DNA of 64,000 bases from an uncultured Desulfobacter sp. (lineage in GTDB: Bacteria; Desulfobacterota; Desulfobacteria; Desulfobacterales; Desulfobacteraceae): assembly GCF_963666145.1 (NCBI RefSeq), contig NZ_OY762614.1, positions 124,001-188,000 of the forward strand, given 5' to 3'. This document shows positions 9,127-18,686 of this stretch, piece by piece. The notes under the pieces are model-generated. The model made no database searches and was not told the DNA's origin. It saw nothing but the letters and a program-made list of their open reading frames with translations. Position numbers and translations under genes: made by a program. How positions within the stretch are numbered: the stretch's first letter is position 1; each line of letters starts with the position of its first letter.

Positions 9127-10014
9127 TTAGATGGTGTTTCCGGTGAGCCGGGTATAGATTTCCTTGTAGGTTTTACTGGTATTGTCAATGATCTCCTTGG
9201 GCAGCTTGGGACCCGGCGGGGTTTTACCCCAGCCTGAATTGGTCAGCCAGTCCCTGACGGTCTGTTTGTCAAAACTTTTCTGTCCTCTGCCGGGGGCATA
9301 ATCGTCCAGGGGCCAGAACCTGGATGAATCCGGAGTCATGATTTCGTCAATGAGGATAATTTCACCGTCAAGCAGGCCGAACTCAAATTTTGTGTCGGCG
9401 ATGATAATGCCTTTTTCCAGGGCAAATGCGGCGCCACGGTTATAAATTTCAAGGCTTAAATCACGCAATTTTTCTGCGGTCTCTTTGCCCAGAATGTTTA
9501 CGGCCTCATCAAAACCGATATTGATGTCATGATCACCGATTTCAGCTTTGGTGGATGGGGTAAAGAGCGGCGTTTCAAGCTTGTCGGACTCTTTGAGCCC
9601 CTGGGGTAGCTTGATATTGCAGACATGACCTTCGGATTGGTAGGATTTCCAACCCGACCCGGAAATATAGCCCCTGACAATACATTCCACCGCCATGGGC
9701 TCGGCTTTTTTCACCAGCATGCTGCGGCCTTCAAGTTTGTCTTTATATTTATGGAACTCTTGGGGGTAATCATTTACATCTGTACTGATGATGTGATTTT
9801 TAACGATGCTCTCCATCTGTTTAAACCAGAACACGGAGATCTGATTCAACACCTTGCCCTTATCAGGAATGGCGTCGGGCAGTACCACGTCAAACGCAGA
9901 AAGCCGATCGGTTGTTACCATAAGCAGGGCATCGCCCGTATCAAAAATGTCCCTGACCTTTCCTTGTCTGATCAGCGGCAAACCTTCATATTCTGTTCCG
10001 GGTATAATGCTCAA
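9127..10014 (-). CDS. purC: Phosphoribosylaminoimidazole-succinocarboxamide synthase
   Basis: SAICAR synthetase of de novo purine synthesis: ligates aspartate to CAIR using ATP. The 295-residue protein has RQGKVRDIF near the N-terminus, TDRLSAFD, ECIVRGYISGSGWKSY and the signature IADTKFEFG...LIDEIMTPDSSRFW, all diagnostic. It is of the longer (yeast-like) length class. The start is TTG at 10014, well supported by a strong AGGAGG five bases upstream. First gene of a minus-strand operon with the ParB-like and SplB-like genes; divergent from rpoH. Confidence 0.96.
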   Translation of the reverse strand: MSIIPGTEYEGLPLIRQGKVRDIFDTGDALLMVTTDRLSAFDVVLPDAIPDKGKVLNQISVFWFKQMESIVKNHIISTDVNDYPQEFHKYKDKLEGRSMLVKKAEPMAVECIVRGYISGSGWKSYQSEGHVCNIKLPQGLKESDKLETPLFTPSTKAEIGDHDINIGFDEAVNILGKETAEKLRDLSLEIYNRGAAFALEKGIIIADTKFEFGLLDGEIILIDEIMTPDSSRFWPLDDYAPGRGQKSFDKQTVRDWLTNSGWGKTPPGPKLPKEIIDNTSKTYKEIYTRLTGNTI

Positions 10015-10258
10015 GCTTTCCTCCTATACTTGCAATTTAATTTAAAATTTTGCGTATAAATTATCACATAATAATTCATTTTACTATCGAGCCGAATAAA
10101 ATAAGCGTGAAAATGTTTTTTTCAAGATCGGCCGGACAGGGAAATTTCATGCGGCTCATGTTACTAAGATAACCAAGTGGTAATATACAACTATATCGTT
10201 TTCAGGTGAAGTGTGATAATAATAAGGTTTAACTTAATTTAAAATTAAAGGTTTCTAA

Positions 10259-11221
10259 ATGGAAAAAAATGTTGACCCAAAAACTCCCGAAGTTACCAAA
10301 AAACTGACCAAAAAGGATTTTTGGGTACCCGCCGGGAAAGCCAAGGTCAGTTCCTCAAAAGCCCTTGTTAAATCTGATCCCATTCAAAGTTACCTTAATG
10401 AAATCAATCGATATAAACTTTTAACCCGGGAACAGGAAATCGAACTGGGGCGGCGGATTCAAGAAGATAATGACCAGGAAGCCGCCTACATCATGACCAC
10501 ATCTAACCTGCGCCTTGTGGTGAAAATTGCTTTGGAATTTCAACGCATCTGGATGCAGAATCTGCTTGATCTTATCCAGGAGGGCAATATCGGTCTGGTT
10601 CGGGCCGTCAAAAAATTTGACCCTTATAAAAATGTCAAATTTTCCTATTATGCTTCGTTTTGGATCAAGGCATATATCCTTAAGTTCATCATGGACAACT
10701 GGCGGATGGTTAAAATCGGGACCACCCAGGGACAGCGCAAGCTGTTTTTCAGATTAAAAAAAGAAAAACAGCTGCTCATTGAGCAGGGTTTTGACCCCAA
10801 GCCCAAGTTATTATCAGAACGGCTGGGCGTATCTGAGAAAGAGGTGGTGGATATGGACCAGCGCCTGGCCAACTGGGACCTTTCCCTGGACGAGCCGCTT
10901 AAGGATGATTCCAATACCGAGCGCATTGAATTCATTAACGTTGATTCGGACTCCTCCGAAGACCAATTGGCTAAAAAAGAGATCGAAGATATCCTCTACA
11001 CCAAGGTGGACGAATTTAAGAAAACATTGAACGAACGTGAACTGGATATTTTTGAGCGCAGGATTTTTTCCGACACGCCCCAAACCCTGCAGGAAATAGG
11101 TGAACTATATAACATCTCAAGGGAACGCGTCCGGCAGATCGAAAACAACATCATAAAAAAAATGAAAGCATATTTTAAAAAGGATATGCCGGATTTTGAC
11201 ATGTATGACCATGACCAATAA
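10259..11221 (+). CDS. rpoH: RNA polymerase sigma-32 type factor (heat shock)
   Basis: Sigma-70 family group 3 factor, 320 residues. Region 1.2 is DPIQSYLNEINRYKLLTREQE, region 2 includes LRLVVKIALEF and FSYYASFWIKAYILKFIMDNW, and the RpoH box QRKLFFRLKKE follows; region 4.2 is QEIGELYNISRERVRQIE. These identify RpoH rather than RpoD or RpoS. It has a 27-residue lysine-rich N-terminal extension. The 244-base spacer separates it from divergent purC. Two lipoprotein genes follow closely and may be cotranscribed. It would direct heat-shock or envelope stress genes. Confidence 0.9.
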   Translation: MEKNVDPKTPEVTKKLTKKDFWVPAGKAKVSSSKALVKSDPIQSYLNEINRYKLLTREQEIELGRRIQEDNDQEAAYIMTTSNLRLVVKIALEFQRIWMQNLLDLIQEGNIGLVRAVKKFDPYKNVKFSYYASFWIKAYILKFIMDNWRMVKIGTTQGQRKLFFRLKKEKQLLIEQGFDPKPKLLSERLGVSEKEVVDMDQRLANWDLSLDEPLKDDSNTERIEFINVDSDSSEDQLAKKEIEDILYTKVDEFKKTLNERELDIFERRIFSDTPQTLQEIGELYNISRERVRQIENNIIKKMKAYFKKDMPDFDMYDHDQ

Positions 11222-11258
11222 GGGTCGACTTTCAAGCGTTTAAAAAGGCATACCGTTC

Positions 11259-13025
11259 ATGAAACACCTTACTGTGTGTACCCTGGCCCTGGCGTCGGTC
11301 CTAAGCTTCTGTGCCGTTTCAGGTTGCGTCAAGGCTCCTGGGACCGTCAACCTGGAACAAACCGACAGCAAAAAAGTTAAAGTTGCAGACCAAAATCTTT
11401 CGTTAAGCAAAGACAGTGGCCATCAGGCGTCTTATTACTATCTTGCGGCCCGACGCCACGAGAGTAAAGATGAAATCGATCAGGCACAAAATGCCCTGAC
11501 ACTGGCCATTAAAAAAGATCCGGACTCCAATTTTTTGAAACGTGAATATATCATCTCCCTGGAAAACCAAAAAAAGTCAGACAGGGCCCTGGCGCTTGCC
11601 CAGGATCTGGCAAAAAAATATCCGGATGATGTGGAAAATCTGATCCTGCTTGCCCGACTCAAAAAAGGGGATGAAAAGGAGATGACACCCCTGCTGGAAC
11701 GGATACTGCAGCTGGCCCCCGAAGATAAAGAGACGTTTCTACGGCTGGGCAAAGTCTATATGGATGAGGGCATGACCCTGAAAGCCATGAATCTGTTTTC
11801 CCGTATGGCAAGCATATATCCCGACTATTATGTTGCCCATTTCTACCTGGGTGAGACCCAGCGAATGGAGGGCCAGGATGCTGCCGCCAGGGATTCTTAT
11901 ATTAGAACCCTGGAACTTGAGCCAGATCTTTTAGAACCCAGGTTCCGACTGGTTGATGTGTATAAAGCCCTGGGTGAAAAGAAAAACAAGACACAAATTA
12001 TCGCGGTGCTCAAAGACATTCTTGATTCTGACCCCGGAGATGAGCGGGCGTTGATAGAGCTGGGTCTGTTCTACTATAATATCAAGGACTATGAAAATGC
12101 TGATGAAATGTTTGCCGCACTTGGACGGGAGATTCGGAAAAATCCCGAACTGGTGGTTAATATTGCCCAGATTTTGGTCCCGGAACATAGATATCAGGAC
12201 GCGGCAACGGTATTGTCCCAGGTCAAAAAAGCCCTTCCCGGAAATGCCAACATCAACTTTTTTCTGGGAATGGCTTATGAAGGATTGGAAAAACCGGAGA
12301 AGGCCATTGAATATTATCTTAAAGTGACGCCGGACCATCCCCAGTATAAAAAAACAATCCTGAGCATTGCGTTCCTTTACAAGGATATGAACCGCACCGA
12401 AGAGGCCATTCGCTTCCTGGAACAGCACCACAGGCAAAGCCCGGCAGACATTGATATCACCTCTTATCTGGCGTCATTTTACCAGGAGGACCACCGCTAC
12501 GGCATAGCCGTCACCATGCTGCAGCGTGCGTTAAAAGAGACCCCGAAAAATACAGCGTTGCTGTTCAAACTGGGTGCTGTCCTGGATACGGCAGGACAGC
12601 GTCAGCAAAGCATTGAAACAATGAAAACCATTATCAGACTGGATCCCGAGCATGCATCAGCCCTCAATTACCTGGGATATACCTATGCGGAAATGGGCAT
12701 TAACCTGGACCAGGCCCTTGACCTGGTCCAGCGAGCCCTTGCGATCCGGCCTGATGACGGCTATATCACAGACAGTCTGGGATGGATTTATTTCCAGAGA
12801 CAGGACTATGACCAGGCGGTTTTTTACCTTGAAAAAGCCGTTCAACTCTCTGACTATGAAACCGTCATTGCCGCACATCTGGCAGATGCCTACCTGAAAA
12901 CAGGACAGCGGGATAAAGCTGCGGCTATGTATCAAAAAGCCCTTGATAATGCCGGACAGGATCAGCAAAAAGAGATCCGGGAAATTGAAGAGAAACTCGA
13001 ACGTTTACAAAATACCGCCCAATGA
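11259..13025 (+). CDS. TPR-repeat lipoprotein
   Basis: Predicted envelope lipoprotein of 588 residues. A signal peptide ends in the lipobox VSGC (Cys about residue 23), after which almost the whole protein is tetratricopeptide repeats, for example LNYLGYTYAEMGINLDQALDLVQ and SLGWIYFQRQDYDQAVFYLEKA. TPR scaffolds mediate protein-protein contacts, here probably at the outer membrane periplasmic face. It overlaps the next lipoprotein gene by 4 bases, so the two probably work together. Similar TPR/LolB-like pairs are common in deltaproteobacteria but the function is not established. Confidence 0.85.
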   Translation: MKHLTVCTLALASVLSFCAVSGCVKAPGTVNLEQTDSKKVKVADQNLSLSKDSGHQASYYYLAARRHESKDEIDQAQNALTLAIKKDPDSNFLKREYIISLENQKKSDRALALAQDLAKKYPDDVENLILLARLKKGDEKEMTPLLERILQLAPEDKETFLRLGKVYMDEGMTLKAMNLFSRMASIYPDYYVAHFYLGETQRMEGQDAAARDSYIRTLELEPDLLEPRFRLVDVYKALGEKKNKTQIIAVLKDILDSDPGDERALIELGLFYYNIKDYENADEMFAALGREIRKNPELVVNIAQILVPEHRYQDAATVLSQVKKALPGNANINFFLGMAYEGLEKPEKAIEYYLKVTPDHPQYKKTILSIAFLYKDMNRTEEAIRFLEQHHRQSPADIDITSYLASFYQEDHRYGIAVTMLQRALKETPKNTALLFKLGAVLDTAGQRQQSIETMKTIIRLDPEHASALNYLGYTYAEMGINLDQALDLVQRALAIRPDDGYITDSLGWIYFQRQDYDQAVFYLEKAVQLSDYETVIAAHLADAYLKTGQRDKAAAMYQKALDNAGQDQQKEIREIEEKLERLQNTAQ

Positions 13026-13822
13026 TAAAGGTATATCCATACACCGGGCCTAAAACACACCACACGGTTTTTAGTTCGAACGTCGGAACGATTATTCTTT
13101 TGTGCATTGTGATACTGACCGGACCTGGGTGCGCACTGCTTGGGCTTCAAATGGGAAAAAGCAGTGATCCCCGTGCCGAAGAAATCATACACCGCACCCA
13201 TGATTTCAATGCACAAATTACCACCTCCAAGGGCACTGGAGAACTGACCCTGACCCAGGGACTTCGCAATGAAAAATACAAAATTGCCTGGGCTGCCCAG
13301 TCTCCAAACCGCCTGCGCATGACATTACTTATGTCCGGTCATCCTGTTGAAACCATTGCCGCCACCGGCCAGTGGGTCACGTTTGTCTCCCATACCGGCG
13401 CGCACAATCCCCATTCAGCCGTATCTGCGGATCCCGACCTCAACCCTTATATTAATATCCCTTTGCGTTTGTCCGAACTGGTCAGCCTGCTCCTTGGAAA
13501 GGTTCCGGAACGGCCCTTTGACCGGGCCTGGATTCTTCCTGAAGCACCGAACACCGTGCTGGCCTCCAAGTCATTTACCCCGCAAATTCAGGAATGGGTA
13601 ACCGACAAAAACGGAATTACGACCAGATACCGTGTACTTGATAAAGAGATGAATGTTATTTTTCAAATATGGTATTCCCGTTTTTTCAAACAGGATCAAT
13701 TCACCTTTCCCGGGTTGATCACCATAAAAGATGCGCATCACAGGGGCATGGAAATCTCCTTAAAAAATATTATACCCAATATTCCTGTAAAAGAATCCGT
13801 ATTCAGGTTGACAGGACCATGA
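13022..13822 (+). CDS. Putative lipoprotein with LolA/LolB-like (DUF4292-type) fold
   Basis: 266-residue predicted lipoprotein: hydrophobic segment IILLCIVILTGPGC with a lipobox-like Cys near residue 38 after an unusually long N-terminal region, then a beta-rich domain (GTGELTLTQ, LRMTLLMSGHPVETIAATG, FTFPGLITIKDAHHRGMEIS) that resembles the half-barrel of LolB/DUF4292 outer-membrane proteins. Overlaps the TPR gene by 4 bases (ATGA), so it is translationally coupled. Role in lipoprotein or lipid placement at the outer membrane is inferred from fold-like features only. Confidence 0.6.
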   Translation: MIKVYPYTGPKTHHTVFSSNVGTIILLCIVILTGPGCALLGLQMGKSSDPRAEEIIHRTHDFNAQITTSKGTGELTLTQGLRNEKYKIAWAAQSPNRLRMTLLMSGHPVETIAATGQWVTFVSHTGAHNPHSAVSADPDLNPYINIPLRLSELVSLLLGKVPERPFDRAWILPEAPNTVLASKSFTPQIQEWVTDKNGITTRYRVLDKEMNVIFQIWYSRFFKQDQFTFPGLITIKDAHHRGMEISLKNIIPNIPVKESVFRLTGP

Positions 13823-13884
13823 AAATGAACATAATTTAGGCGGTGTTAATATTACCAAACCTCATAAGGAGATAAATATAAATC

Positions 13885-14763
13885 ATGATTCATGACAATG
13901 TTGAGCAGGCCAAAAAAGCAAGCGGCTGTTCCCATCAGCCCAAGAACGACGCGGCAAAGCAGCAGATGGAAATGGAAGCAATGATCAAAGATAATTTGGC
14001 CAAAATTAAAAATAAAATTTTTGTTCTGTCCGGTAAAGGCGGTGTGGGTAAAAGCTCTGTATCGGCAAACCTTGCCATCGCTCTTGCAAAAAAAGGATAT
14101 AAAACAGGACTGATGGATGTGGATGTTCATGGACCGTCTATCGCCCAGATGTTTAATATAACTGAACTTTTAGATATTTCCCCGGACACCAAGCAGCTGT
14201 TACCCAGAAAGGTAGCCGAAAACCTCACTGTGGTCTCTGTTCAGGCATTGATGCAGGACAAGGACCAGGCCGTTATATGGAGAGGCCCTGCAAAAACCGG
14301 CATCATCAAACAATTTGTGGGGTCTGTGGCCTGGGGAAAACTTGATTATCTGGTCATCGACGCTCCTCCCGGCACAGGCGATGAACCACTTACCGTTGTA
14401 CAGACCATTCCCGATGCCCGGGGCATCATCGTCACCACCCCCCAGGAAGTGGCCCTTGCCGACATCAGAAAATCCATCTCTTTTTGCAAAACCGTAAAAA
14501 TGAACACCCTTGGTATTCTTGAAAACATGGCAGGGTACACCTGTCCGCACTGCAACCAGCATATTGATCTTTTTAAAAGTGGCGGCGGAGAAAAAACAGC
14601 CAAGGCACAAGGCTTAAATTTCCTGGGCTCCATTCCCTTTGATACCCGGGTTGTGGAATCCGGAGATGAAGGTGTGCCCGTGATGACCTATGAAGCAGCC
14701 GGTCCGTTTAAAGATGCATTTGAAAAGGTTGTCGACAATGTCCTCAAACAATTTGAAAGCTGA
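13885..14763 (+). CDS. mrp: Mrp/NBP35-family iron-sulfur cluster carrier ATPase
   Basis: P-loop ATPase (ParA/MinD superfamily) that binds and delivers Fe-S clusters. The deviant Walker A SGKGGVGKSS is at residues 49-58, DVDVHGPS and VIDAPPGTGDE follow, and the C-terminal CPHCNQ supplies the CxxC for bridging cluster binding. An N-terminal extension contains one Cys (SGCSH). The ATG at 13885 has a good AAGGAG site. Such carriers fit an organism full of Fe-S redox enzymes. dgt starts 5 bases after its stop. Confidence 0.92.
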   Translation: MIHDNVEQAKKASGCSHQPKNDAAKQQMEMEAMIKDNLAKIKNKIFVLSGKGGVGKSSVSANLAIALAKKGYKTGLMDVDVHGPSIAQMFNITELLDISPDTKQLLPRKVAENLTVVSVQALMQDKDQAVIWRGPAKTGIIKQFVGSVAWGKLDYLVIDAPPGTGDEPLTVVQTIPDARGIIVTTPQEVALADIRKSISFCKTVKMNTLGILENMAGYTCPHCNQHIDLFKSGGGEKTAKAQGLNFLGSIPFDTRVVESGDEGVPVMTYEAAGPFKDAFEKVVDNVLKQFES

Positions 14764-14767
14764 TTAA

Positions 14768-15934
14768 TTGAATCTGGAAAAAACACCCCGGGCATTGAAA
14801 GCCTGCCTTGAACAAAAGGAGACCCAAATCCTTGGCAACCGGGCCTGTTTTTCCCAAAACGCTGTACGGCGGTATTCGGAAAAAAAATCTGACACCGAAT
14901 ACCGTCTTTCTTTTTCTGCCGATGCCGACCGGATTCTCAACTCTTTAGCCTACACCCGTTACAGCGATAAAACCCAAGTTTTTTCACTGATCAACAACGA
15001 CCATCTCACCCACCGGGTCCTGCACGTCCAGATGGTTTCCCGGGTAGCCAGAACCATTGGACGATATCTTGGGCTGAATACCGATCTTATAGAAGCAGCA
15101 GCCATGGGCCATGATATCGGGCATACCCCGTTTGGCCATGACGGAGAAAAATTTTTATCCCGCCTGACCCAGGCCGCCGGGGCCGGACAATTCCACCACA
15201 ACCTTCAAAGCATGCAGTTTTTAGATGTGATTGAACGAAACGGCAAGGGCTGGAACCTGACACTTCAAACCCTGGATGCCATCGTATGTCACGATGGAGA
15301 GGTCCATGCCCGGACACTTACGCCGGCGCCACCAAGAAATTTTGCAGATCTGGATTCAATTGCCGAACAGATCCGGGCCGGTACCATGGGCAATGCACTT
15401 CCCATGACCATGGAAGGCTGTGTGGTTCGAATTGCGGACACCGTTTCATATATCGGAAGGGATTTTGAAGACGCTGTCCGCTTAAAAATTGTGACCCGGG
15501 ATCAGCTCCCGGACATATGTAGCGACTGGTTAGGAACCACCCAGGGCACCATTGTTTTCAGCCTGGTTACGGACCTGATCAACACAAGCATTGACCAGGA
15601 TTTTATCGGATTTTCCCCCGGAGTGGCCGATGCGCTCAAAGAATTAAAACAGTTTAATTACCGGTTTATCTACAAAAATCCAGTAATCAAAAAACACCTG
15701 ACAACGGTTGAAGATATTTTCAAATGCCTGTTTGACAGGTACATGAACGACCTGGCCACAGAAAACGAATTTTCGGTCATCTATTCCCAGTTTCTCAACG
15801 GCATGGCAGACGCCTACCGTTCCAATCACAGCCATGCCGAAATTGCCCGGGATTTTATTGCCGGCATGACCGATTCCTATTTTATCCGCCAAGCCCCGGA
15901 GCACTTGCGCCCTTGTCCCATTGACTGGGTATAA
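14768..15934 (+). CDS. dgt: Deoxyguanosinetriphosphate triphosphohydrolase-like dNTPase
   Basis: HD-domain dNTP triphosphohydrolase, 388 residues, converting dNTPs (preferentially dGTP) to nucleoside and triphosphate. The family start SQNAVRRYSEKKSD is present, then TRYSDKTQVF, metal ligands H in THRVLHVQMVSR and HD in GHDIGHTPFGHDGE, and the later Asp in RIADTVSYIGRD. The start is TTG at 14768, 5 bases after the mrp stop, giving tight coupling. It may control dNTP pools or limit phage replication; which is not shown here. Confidence 0.88.
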   Translation: MNLEKTPRALKACLEQKETQILGNRACFSQNAVRRYSEKKSDTEYRLSFSADADRILNSLAYTRYSDKTQVFSLINNDHLTHRVLHVQMVSRVARTIGRYLGLNTDLIEAAAMGHDIGHTPFGHDGEKFLSRLTQAAGAGQFHHNLQSMQFLDVIERNGKGWNLTLQTLDAIVCHDGEVHARTLTPAPPRNFADLDSIAEQIRAGTMGNALPMTMEGCVVRIADTVSYIGRDFEDAVRLKIVTRDQLPDICSDWLGTTQGTIVFSLVTDLINTSIDQDFIGFSPGVADALKELKQFNYRFIYKNPVIKKHLTTVEDIFKCLFDRYMNDLATENEFSVIYSQFLNGMADAYRSNHSHAEIARDFIAGMTDSYFIRQAPEHLRPCPIDWV

Positions 15935-15949
15935 TAAGAAAAACCTAAA

Positions 15950-16681
15950 ATGCCGATGTTTGATAACCGCAACGTATATCGTGTTTGCCACCAAAAGGAG
16001 GGGCTGGTTTCATTCAATGTAACCGTCAAAGAGACCAATCTTAATATTCAGGCGGATTCAAATTTAACTGAACAGGCGGTGCGGTCCATTTTGAAGCACC
16101 GTCAATACATTGAAAATCACATCGCCCGGTTTCCAAGATTTGCCGACAGCCTGACACCCTTGAACAACCCGGGAATTGCCCCTAAGATCATTTCTGAAAT
16201 GACAGCGGCAGCAAAAACCGCCGGTGTCGGCCCCATGGCGGCCGTAGCCGGTGCCGTGGCCCAGGGTGTGGGCAGAGATCTGCTCCAATGGTCCTCACAT
16301 GTCCTGGTGGAAAACGGCGGCGACATCTTTATTAAATCAGATACCCAGACGATATTTACCATTTATGCTGGGTCATCGCCGTTAAGCATGAAAACAGGAA
16401 TTAAAGTAGCCCGCCGCCCTGATTCGTTTGCCATGTGCACCTCCTCGGGCACCGTCGGCCATTCCAAAAGCTTTGGTAAGGCGGATGCCGTATCCGTGCT
16501 GGCAGATTGCTGTGCTTTGGCCGATGCGGCCGCCACATCCCTTGGAAATAAAATTCAGACGGCCAAAGACATTGAAAAGGCGATTGACGCCGGCAAAAAC
16601 ATGACAGGGGTTCAGGGGATTGTCATTATTTGTGGAAAACAGATCGGGCTGTGGGGCACCCTGGAACTGGTCAAACTATAA
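15950..16681 (+). CDS. UPF0280 family protein (ApbE-like fold)
   Basis: 243-residue member of UPF0280, related in fold to the FMN transferase ApbE. Recognisable segments are GVGPMAAVAGAVAQGVGRDLL, VLVENGGDIFI, and SSGTVGHSKSFGKADAVSVLA with the ApbE-like Asp/Thr metal region ADAAATSLGN. Members are common in anaerobes and methanogens; flavinylation or flavin binding is a guess from fold. Last gene of the rpoH-to-here run, convergent with trmJ with only about 30 bases between. Confidence 0.8.
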   Translation: MPMFDNRNVYRVCHQKEGLVSFNVTVKETNLNIQADSNLTEQAVRSILKHRQYIENHIARFPRFADSLTPLNNPGIAPKIISEMTAAAKTAGVGPMAAVAGAVAQGVGRDLLQWSSHVLVENGGDIFIKSDTQTIFTIYAGSSPLSMKTGIKVARRPDSFAMCTSSGTVGHSKSFGKADAVSVLADCCALADAAATSLGNKIQTAKDIEKAIDAGKNMTGVQGIVIICGKQIGLWGTLELVKL

Positions 16682-16710
16682 AACGAGGCGGGCCTTGCGG
16701 CGAATAGAAC

Positions 16711-17481
16711 TTATTTTGGTTCACGTTCCCGGTTAACGGTACTCCCTTCCAGATAACGCTTATCCCCATACCGGTCCACCTGACGGCACAGCCCCCGGAT
16801 GATACTGACTTCCCGGGATCTAAGCTGGTAACGGCTTAAAAAACTCCGGGCCTTGTCCAGCCGTTCTTCCGGATTTTCATGGTTAATGTAGTGAATTTTG
16901 GCAAAGGTTTCTTCGAGTTCGTGATACATGTTCTCCAGTTCATGCCGGCAGGCCAGTCGGGGGACATGGAAATCGGGTTCCCGGGTGCGCGCCTTGAACA
17001 GTTCATAGCACATGACCATGACGGCCTGGGCCAGATTCAGGGAAGAAAATCCGGCAGTGGGGATGTTCACAAGATCGTGGCACAGCTGCAAATCTTCGTT
17101 GGTCAGTCCCCGGTCCTCGGGACCAAAAAGAAGCGCTACCCGGTTTTCCAGGGAAATCGGGATCAGTGTTGCGGCAAGGTCAGCCGGAGACGCATTCACC
17201 CGGCGCGTACCGCCAAGTCTTGCAGTGGTGCCGACCACCCAGTTGAAACGGCCAAGGGCCTCGGGAAGTGAATTGCAGACGGTCATGGTTTCCACCAGCC
17301 CGGCAGCTGAATGGGTCGCTACTTTGAGAACACGTTCCTTGTCAAAGTTCCTGGGTGCGGACAAAATCAACTGCCCTACCCCCATATTTGCAGCAGCCCT
17401 GGCAGCGGCGCCAATGTTTTCCGGAATCCGGGTATCATGAAGTACAATGGCAACATTCCCCATGCAGACCTTTTGATTCAT
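16711..17481 (-). CDS. trmJ: TrmJ-type tRNA/rRNA 2'-O-methyltransferase (SpoU superfamily)
   Basis: SPOUT-class methyltransferase; TrmJ methylates the ribose at position 32 of tRNAs. Motif 1 is RIPENIGAAARAAANMG, motif 2 LLFGPEDRGLTNEDL, motif 3 SLNLAQAVMVMCYEL, followed by a C-terminal helical extension. I choose the ATG at 17481, preceded by purine-rich AAAAGAGAAGAG; an in-frame TTG at 17508 would add nine residues. Ends 30 bases from the convergent UPF0280 gene. Confidence 0.88.
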   Translation of the reverse strand: MNQKVCMGNVAIVLHDTRIPENIGAAARAAANMGVGQLILSAPRNFDKERVLKVATHSAAGLVETMTVCNSLPEALGRFNWVVGTTARLGGTRRVNASPADLAATLIPISLENRVALLFGPEDRGLTNEDLQLCHDLVNIPTAGFSSLNLAQAVMVMCYELFKARTREPDFHVPRLACRHELENMYHELEETFAKIHYINHENPEERLDKARSFLSRYQLRSREVSIIRGLCRQVDRYGDKRYLEGSTVNREREPK

Positions 17482-17641
17482 CTCTTCTCTTTTTTCCGTC
17501 ACACCCAAAATCCTTTTTGACCAGCTTCATAATTTGCGTGGGGCAAGATAACCACGCTTCGGGAATTTTTGTCAACAGGTAATACAAGCCTTTTTTAAAG
17601 AAAAAATTGAAAGCGGCAGGGGCTGTCTTTGCCATACCAGC

Positions 17642-17683
17642 CGCACAAAAAAGCCGTTGAAAACTCAACGGCTTTTTTGTGCG
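17642..17683. terminator. Strong 19-bp hairpin terminator
   Basis: Perfect 19-base arms (17642-17660 and 17665-17683) around a four-base loop, with A tract before and T tract within, so it can work in both directions. It ends the minus-strand PEP-CTERM gene and separates it from trmJ. Confidence 0.9.
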
Positions 17684-17729
17684 CATCTTACTTCCCGTTC
17701 AGGACAAACTAAATTTATAAAAACTTAGT

Positions 17730-18311
17730 TTAAACCTGTTTGCGGCGAATCACTTTGACAATTGCCAAGAGCCCAAGCCCCAAAAGCAGAAGTGTACTGG
17801 ATTCCGGGGTGGGTACGGGATTGACGCTCCCGCCGGAACTTGAAAGATCCGTTGCCCATACGTTGAGGCCAATACTGTCGACATAAAAATCTCCCAAAAG
17901 AGCCCTCAGGGTAACAAGCAGCGTTCCGTCTTGATTCAGGGTGTCAAGGGCGGCAATATCAATCAAATACGTACCGCTGATGTTCCATGCCCCGACAAAC
18001 CAGTCCGGCCAGCCCTCGGCATTAGACTGATCAAAATAAACTCCGGCCATTTCCGGCAGGATCTCCCGACGAGAGTCGTCAGAAAGAACCAACTCTAAAT
18101 AAGCCGATTCAATTGTCTGTGATGAATCCAACCCAAGATCTTCAATATTAAATGTCCAGGTATATGTATCATCATCGTAAAAAAGATGCGAAGACAACTT
18201 ACTTAAATCACTGGTATCAATGTCCACTTGATAAAGCATGGATGCTTCTGCATTAAAAGTAATTACCAGCAATAAAAAAAATGCTGCCGGCCACAAAAAC
18301 AACTTCTTCAT
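17730..18311 (-). CDS. PEP-CTERM sorting-signal protein
   Basis: 193-residue exported protein. It has an N-terminal signal peptide (MKKLFLWPAAFFLLLVITFNA), a beta-rich middle of about 130 residues with a WTFNIEDLGLDSS start and acidic character, then a C-terminal sorting tail: VPTPESSTLLLLGLG, a hydrophobic helix and the basic end RRKQV. This matches PEP-CTERM, with TPESS in place of the usual PEPS. Such proteins are processed by an exosortase and go to the surface or biofilm matrix; no exosortase is in this window. Ends at a strong terminator. Confidence 0.85.
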   Translation of the reverse strand: MKKLFLWPAAFFLLLVITFNAEASMLYQVDIDTSDLSKLSSHLFYDDDTYTWTFNIEDLGLDSSQTIESAYLELVLSDDSRREILPEMAGVYFDQSNAEGWPDWFVGAWNISGTYLIDIAALDTLNQDGTLLVTLRALLGDFYVDSIGLNVWATDLSSSGGSVNPVPTPESSTLLLLGLGLLAIVKVIRRKQV

Positions 18312-18686
18312 AAAAAAACCTCATAAAGGGTAAAAAAGGTTTCAATTTTAATCTAAATGATTTGAGCCGTCAAGAAGTATAAATTCAGGACTCAATTTTT
18401 TCAATTTTTATCCATAAAATCAGAATGTTTTATTATGTTGAACAGACTGACATGTCTTTATGAAAAACGCTATATAATCTAAATAGCTATATAGCTATAG
18501 TTAATTACAATAGATAAATAATAGAAAGCAAAAATCAACATTGAAATATGGTACCGGCCCGATACGACCTCAATATGCTGAGTCATATCAGGCTGGTGCT
18601 ATGATTTCAAATTGTGGGAGGGAATCTAAACGATGGTCAAAGCAAAAATTATACACGTGGCGCAGAACCGCAATACGGTATCTGTG
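18312..18686. other. Intergenic region with 16-bp AT palindrome
   Basis: Upstream of the PEP-CTERM gene and downstream of the chemotaxis receptor (both minus strand). It is AT-rich and carries a perfect 16-base palindrome ATAGCTATATAGCTAT at 18483-18498. An open stretch on the plus strand from 18541 into the receptor gene has no ribosome binding site and no recognisable similarity. No gene called. Confidence 0.5.

Noticed and set aside
9127..9188. Longer start for the ParB-like gene at 9188
   Set aside because: Adds 22 residues encoded across the end of purC with no family similarity.
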